NCBI GenBank assembly: GCA_030761205.1
Contig: JAULJL010000032.1
Coordinates: 10,855,134 to 10,919,133, forward strand
Source of the DNA: Fremontodendron californicum
Lineage: Eukaryota > Streptophyta > Magnoliopsida > Malvales > Malvaceae
Reading direction: 5' to 3'
Length of the DNA: 64,000 nucleotides
Part shown: piece by piece, positions 57,797 to 64,000 of the stretch
How the letters are laid out: each line of letters begins with the position of its first letter
How positions within the stretch are numbered: the first letter of the stretch is position 1
Notes under the pieces: model-generated
Seen by the model: the letters and a program-made list of their open reading frames with translations, nothing else
Database searches by the model: none
Told to the model about the DNA's origin: nothing
Made by a program: the position numbers and the translations under genes

Positions 57797-60700
57797 TGTA
57801 GACACCTAATTTTGTCAGAACCCCTAAATCAGGTACATTTTCTTCCTAAATTGATGTTTCAGAATGCTAAAAGGCTTTTCTCATCCTGCAGGTGGTACTT
57901 CGGGGCTTAGTCTAAGAAAGCAGACAGAAAAAGTCAAACCGAAAAAACTCAACCCCAAAAAAGTCATCCACAAAAAAGTCAACTACTAAAAAAGTCAACC
58001 CACTTTCAAAATCAAGATTTGAGGTTCAATTGAAAAATGGTGAAAGAATTTTGATAGTTCGAGGTCTACATTGAAAGATATGGAGTTCGGAAGGTGGGTT
58101 ACGAGATTTAGTAGAAACGAAACCCTAATTCAAGAAATTTGAGGAAAAGTGCTTAAATGATCAAATTGGTCAGAATTGAAGGTTCCAAATGAAAGATAAG
58201 CACTAACTATGGGTAATGGAGAAGTCATTTGGAAGAAAAACTGATAGAAAACTCAATTCGAAAGAAAATCGAGAATTAGGGTTTTTTGGTGGATTTCGAT
58301 GAAATTAGGAAAAATTACAGAATTTGCCCGATTAGAAAGATCTAAAGCCCTTAATTGATGAGAAATGATTAAACAAGGATAGCCCAAGGCTCAATTTGAA
58401 TAAAATCTAAAAATCGAACTTGTTTTGAGCAAAATCGGGTTTCCGAGGTAAAAGGGCAAAATTGGAAATATGGGAAAAATAGCATATGAACTCCAAAGAT
58501 TATTAAAATTTGCAAATCTCATTCTTAAATCATTTTGAATAGATTGGAAAAAGAAAATCTTGATTCGGAGTTCGTTTGCAAAATGGCTAAATACTGGGTC
58601 TCCTATGGAGTAATTCAAGAGGATAAATCCCAAAAAAATAGCAAATAAGCTCCATAAATTATGAAAACTTCCAGATCACATTTTAAAATTATTTGGAAGA
58701 TATTGGTGAAGAAAAATCTGGATTCGGAGCTCGTTTAAAAAATGGTAAAGTTCGGGTGCATAAAAGGGGCAATTTCGAAAATAAATCCGAAATAAATAGC
58801 AAATGAAGTCGGAAAATTTTGAAAACTTCTAGAGTTCAATTTTTTATTATTCCAAAAGTATTGAAAAAAAAAATTCAAATTTGGAGTCCGTTTGCTATTT
58901 ATTTAGATTCGGGGGGCAAAAAGGTCATTTCACCAAAGAAACCAAAAAGGGCAAATTTGTAATTGAGGAAAATATGAAAGAAGAAGGAATTGCTGGGATT
59001 TTTTCTTCCCTTGGTCAGCCAACATAGAGGAGAAAAAGGAAGCTTGAACAATTTAATTCCCTAGTCACTATCAAACCACATGCTACCACTAACACCTTGC
59101 AAATGGTCCCCCCTTCATCTAATGGCTTAGGTGCCTTGTAAGAAAGTTGAATGCACCATCCAATGGCCAAATTTAAATGCAAAGATGACATTTTTATTTT
59201 CATAAAAGAACCCTCATATAATGGCCAAGAATGGAAGAAAAAAGATGAGCACAATTCATCCAAGGATTAGCATCCACTCGATTGAGTAAGGGAATGCATG
59301 GGATTATCTCTTTTCATCTAATGGCTTAGGCCATCTACAAGGGCTGAGTACACATGTTGAGGGCTGGTTTTAATCTACAAGATGTCCTTTTTATGTCGGC
59401 CTCATCCAATGACCAAGAATGGAAGAGCACAACTCATCCAAGGGTAGACACTCAAGAGGGGCAAGCAAGGGAATGCATGGGATTGGTCCTCTTTTGCATC
59501 TAAGGGCTAAAGTTACTACAAGGGCTGAGTACACATCTTAAGGGCTGCTATCAATTGACAAGATAACATTTTTATGTTGTCATCAAAATATCTTAATCTG
59601 AAGGCCAAGATTGGAGGAGAAAAAGTGCAACTCCCATCCAAGGGCTAGGGGGCCATTCGGCCAAGGCTAAAGGGAGGAGGATGATTTCATTTTTTCAGAG
59701 GTTTTTTTGCTGGAAACAGTAGCTAATTTGGAAAATAAAGAGGTTTTGAAAGAAAGAAAAAAAAGGTTTTGAATAGAGAGCTTGAAGGTAGTCATCTCTA
59801 CCAAGCTCTAGCCTAGCTTTCTTCTTGATTTCCATGGTGTTTTCTGGATTTTCTATCTTGTTTTCCTACTACATTTTTCATAGAAATAAAGTTTTTTAAT
59901 GTTTACTTATGTTTTCATCTCTTCTTATTCTTTAAAATGGTGGAAAACAATTTTTTCTTATGGTTTCATGCTATGGCCGAATATGTCTATTTTACTTGTC
60001 TTGGTTTTCTTTTCTTTTTTCCTTCCTTTTATGTGGTTGTGAAAAATTATTTTTACAAGGTTTTTAGAGTATTCTAAGGTTCTGATTTTTTACAAAATAT
60101 GAAGCAAAAAAGGTTGAAATGGCTACATGATCTTGGCTAGACCAAGTGACCATGGTTAGGAGAGAGGCTATGCCCATTTTTACCTACCATGAAGCTCACC
60201 TTATTTTCTGTTTTATTGAGATGGAAAGGCTTTATGATTTTCGCAAGACCAAGTGATTATGGTTAGGTGAGAGGTTATGCCCATTTGATACCAACCATGA
60301 AGCTTAACTTTCCTTGTTTTACTTACTAGTTTTGCTTGTTATTTGTTTTATATGTCTATGTTAAATCTTTTATATATGTTCTTTACATTATTTTCTATGC
60401 TATATTTACTTATATATTTCATTTCCATGCTTGATATTGTATCCTTGCATATTCGGCCATAGTTGTTCATATGCTTATGTTGTGCATTTCTTTCATGTAT
60501 CATGTCTTACATGTTTGCATTTTCTTGGTTTTGTTTCATGACCTTTCGGCAACTCCATTTTGTATGCCTTGCATGTGCATTTTCCTTTTGCTTCTTAACT
60601 TGTTTGCATCTCCATGCCATGAATTTGTACATTTTGATTTTAGTATGCCATGTGCTTATGAAAATACTATGATAAAATGCCAATATTTTTTTCATTACCA

Positions 60701-63520
60701 TTCGGCACTTCCATTTTTGTATGCCTTGCATGTGCATTTTCATTTTGTTTCTTAACTTGTTTGTATTTCCATGCCATAAGTTTGTGCATTTTGATTTTAG
60801 TATGTTATATGCTTATAAAAATGTCATGACATTATGCATCTTAATATTACTTGTCATGTACTTGTGTCATTTACTAAATAGGATTGCATTAGAGTCTCAT
60901 GTGATCATTTGGCCTCTTCATGCATCCCTTGCCTTGTCATACATTTGCATTTTGTTTAGGTAACATGCTTTGCATTATCGTATCTTGAAATTGTGTATTA
61001 GTTGCTGTTTGTTCCAGCATTGACATTAGTTTCATGAGTCATTGTATGTTCATAGTATTGCTATGCATGTTCATTACATTTTAGGTATAGGCCATATTGG
61101 TATTGCCATGCATATTGAGTCTTAAATCACATTGGTATTGTCATGCATTACTATGCTATTTAGGTCTTAGGTCACATTAGCATTTTCATGCATATTCGTA
61201 ACATATTAGATCCATGTCACATTTACATTATCAAGCATTGCATGCATATTGAGTTAGGATAGCATTTATTGCCATGCAAATTCATGCTAGGCATTTAGGT
61301 TGCCATGAATTGTCATGCATTTCCTTTACCATTTAGACCTTTAGACCATGCATTTCATATATTTCATTTGCTTTATGTTCATGCATTCCATGTCATTGCC
61401 ACTTGATATGTGACTTAGGCCAATTAATGGCTAAAAGTCATGCTCTATAGAGCATACTTGTGGAAAATTAAGGAATTGTCAAATTGATTATTCTACCTTT
61501 GTGATATTTTTTTTTACTTAGCCAATTTTTGTCCAAGGTTTTTAAATGTTTAGCTATAGTCCTTAGGTCTTTAGGATGATTTCCAACAATTTCTACTTTG
61601 ATTTTTGAATGAATTTATCAAAGGCAAAAAATGTGTTTTGACAAAACAGTTTTTTTCACCAGTACTTGAACTTCTCTGATTTTTCTGGGCAGTCATCTTT
61701 AATAAAAAAATTAAGAAATTTTTTTTTATTTTACATTTACATGTTCTTAGTCTCCATTACTTTTTTAGATGTTTTTGAATTTTTAAAAATAGTCTAGAAA
61801 ATCGTGTGGAAAAACCGGACAGTAGAGGCAGATTTGAAATCAAAAGAGGAATAATGGTTGAATTTGGCTAAGGCATCTAGAGGGGGTTGGTTAGAAGATT
61901 TAGCTACTGTCTTAGGGTAGTTTCTAAGCCTTTTTAAACTTTAAAAATGATTTTATAAATCTCGGGTTAAGGGTGGTTAAGTCCGGGATTTTAAACTTAG
62001 GAAATTAGAGCCATTTTAAAAGGGTTTGGTAAGGATTTTAATTTTTATTCAAGTTTTCCTCAAAATTGTTTTCAAACAATCACAAAGTTTTTTATTAGAA
62101 AATATAATTTGACATATTTTCCTAAGGTAGCCGGATATCTTTTTAGATATACGGATTTCTTTAATTAAAGGAAAAAATTACATTTTCATGCATTGCATTT
62201 TCTATGTTCATGCATTTTATTTAAATGTGTGATTTTGCTATGATATTTTCCATGATATTATTATTATTTTAATTCTCATTTTATGATCTTATATTTGTTT
62301 TCCATATGATTTTTAATGTTTCATGATATCCTATGCTTTTTATTTAGTTATTTTTGTCATATTGTTTAGCATATACTATGTTCATGCATTATTATTTTTA
62401 TTTTCATTTTCATTTACATGCATATTATATGTTAGTATTATTTTAATTTCATGTCATTTAGATCATATTCCATGTCTTTTAGGTTATTTTATTTATAACA
62501 TGGCATGTCATTTAAAATATGCCATATCATTTAAAATTGCCATGTCATTTAAATTATTTTATCTCATTTAGAATATACCATGATACTTATGATTTTTCAT
62601 TTTACCTAGAATGTACCATGTCATCTAAATTATGTCATATCATTTAGGGTTGCATTATATTATCTAAACTTTTCCATGTCATTTTATTTATGTCATACAT
62701 GTTCATGTTCATAATTTTAAATGTTTTGAAAAAGATAATAATTTTCAATAAAAAAATAAAGATATTCCCGAGTTAAAATAATTCATGAGTTCTCTACCGG
62801 GTTTGCTGGAGGGAATATAATCAATTATCATTAATAAAAGAATATCTTTCTTTCTAAAAACGAGAATGATTCGGAAAGTTTTTCAAATAAATAAAAATTT
62901 CTATATTTTACAAATTTTGTCAGGGACTATAGGAAAATTTTGAATTAATAAATTCCGGATCATTTTCAATTAAAAATGAAATTATTTTTCTTAAAATTGG
63001 AATTAACTTGAAATACTAAATTAAAAACCAACTTTTTACCGAGACTTGAGATAACACACGATTAATAAGGTACCGATTTATACGGGCGTTGTGGGGGTGC
63101 TAATCCTTCCCCGCACGTAACCGACTCCCGAACCCGCTTCTTTGATTTCTCTGGTTTATAATGCAGACTTGAAATTGGTTTTAAAAATGTTTTGATTAAT
63201 TTAAAAATGTTTTATAAAATCGGTTTTAATAGGTGGCCAATCACACCTAGCTAAAAAAGATTAGTGGCGACTCCATGTCTTTTTACGAGGCCGTTTTCAT
63301 ACTCTCGACCTTTTATTTCAATCTAAGGAATTAAGTCATCTTTTTCCTCTGATTCCGTTTCCCTCTCACTCAAACGGGTTCCCCGCGATCGGGATCACAT
63401 ATCGACACCATCACTTTTCTAGAGGAATTAAGTCGACTTTTCCCTCAATTTTTTTTAATGTCACGCCTAATGAATATTAAATTCTTGCGATGTCGTCATT
63501 ATTTTATTTAGGTTGCGACA
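57797..63520 (+). mobile_element. Copy E: complete 5' LTR (5.7 kb)
   Basis: Starts TGTAGACACCTAATTTTGTC and ends TTAGGTTGCGACA just before a primer-binding site. It holds GTCAA motifs (57933, 57978, 57994), decayed ~157-bp repeats (58480-58850), CCATTGGATG-type blocks (59060-59650), the GGTTAGG pair (60110-60310), CATG-rich repeats (60420-62700) and the U5-like block (63040-63300). Compared with A and B it has an extra ~105 bp after the TATCGACA motif (63393-63400). No gene is seen; Cys/His-rich open frames at 60463-60963 are repeat artefacts. Confidence 0.85.
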
Positions 63521-63522
63521 GC

Positions 63523-63542
63523 TTGGCAACTCCACTGGGGAC
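63523..63542 (+). promoter_or_regulatory. Primer-binding site of copy E
   Basis: TTGGCAACTCCACTGGGGAC lies two bases after the LTR end. TGGCRACTCCACTGGGGA is the form expected to pair with the 3' end of an arginine tRNA, the primer described for Ogre-type elements; the tRNA assignment is from memory of that family. This is the only intact Tat primer site in the window. Confidence 0.75.
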
Positions 63543-64000
63543 TTTTAAGAGAGTCAGGCCTAGAATTTGTCGTGTGTTATCAAAGTCTCGGTTTTGTTGA
63601 TTTAATTGGTATTTAATTTTAATTCCCACATTTTTTTTTTAAAAAATAAGGAGAATTTTGGAAATAGTAAAATATTTTTGAATATGGTCATACTCATGTG
63701 CATGCATTTTATTATTTTTCTCTAGTTATTTAAGGTTGTATATTATAATTACTTGTTGGTTAATGCATTACACTATTCTTGATCTTTGTTTTAATAAATT
63801 GTTGGGGTATTTAGGATAAGGGGTGTAGAATAGGGGGTGAAAGTTTTGTTGTTCCTCCACACACACTCACTTGCATTTGCATAACATGAACTATCTACCC
63901 GGGTTCTGTCCTTTTAAGTAGGAGTAAAGTAACTACGCTTTCGTGAAGATCCTCCGTATGGGCTAGTGAAACACTTCCGGAGTATAAAGTACCTAATGCT
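63543..64000 (+). other. Copy E: 5' leader, continues beyond window
   Basis: Matches B's leader (24060-24757, inverted), including TTAGGATAAGGGGTGTAGAA, GTTCCTCCACACACACTCAC and the AACTACGCTTTCGTGA motif (63931-63946). ORF1 should begin several hundred bases past the window end. Confidence 0.8.

Noticed and set aside
60463..60963. Overlapping Cys/Phe-rich open frames resembling small membrane proteins
   Set aside because: They coincide with GCATTTTCATTTTG / TGCCTTGCATGTGC repeats inside E's LTR and have no counterpart at matching sites in other copies.

Overview
This window is heterochromatin-like repetitive DNA from a flowering plant, probably a eudicot. I found no host gene, tRNA or rRNA. 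Nearly every base belongs to LTR retrotransposons of the Ty3/gypsy superfamily. The evidence is plant-type gag-pol domains, plant primer-binding sites, long AT-rich LTRs and target-site duplications. The plant placement rests on element families (Tat/Ogre-like, Athila-like, Tekay/Del chromovirus); the species cannot be named from the sequence.

Most of the DNA comes from one Tat/Ogre-like family with giant LTRs (about 5.4-6.1 kb). Their LTRs start TGTAGACA(C/T)C and carry, in order, a W-box cluster, ~157-bp tandem repeats, a duplicated GGTTAGGGG-type block, CATG-rich minisatellites and a conserved U5-like block. I call the copies A to E. A (+) runs from the left edge to 11597 and is internally deleted, so its 5' LTR is fused to RNase H/integrase. 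B (-) runs from 11598 to 24757 and contains 3'UTR, pol, gag-protease, an extra ORF1 and 5' leader. C (-) runs from 41032 to about 52204. B and C are in the same orientation and are joined by one LTR (24758-41031), so they look like a tandem array sharing an LTR. D (+) is only a 3'UTR plus partial LTR (about 52205-57796). E (+) starts at 57797 inside D's LTR and has a complete 5' LTR, primer-binding site and leader that leave the window at 64000.

Three other insertions are nested in this scaffold. An Athila-like element with a gag remnant (14195-18098) replaces part of B's protease/reverse transcriptase region. A solo LTR of the same family (43169-44690) lies in C's 3'UTR. A Tekay/Del-type chromovirus (26072-36933) is complete from LTR to LTR, has a perfect CATAG target duplication and near-identical 2.9-kb LTRs, and sits inside the CATG minisatellite of the B/C shared LTR.

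All coding regions are broken by stops or frameshifts, so nothing here is expected to make a full functional polyprotein. The points most worth following are the shared-LTR tandem structure, predicted target duplications just outside or across the window, a phased W-box array in the Tat LTR, hairpin-forming 34-bp repeats with compensatory changes in the chromovirus LTR, a PBS-like sequence buried inside every Tat LTR, and the extra ORF1 of copy B.
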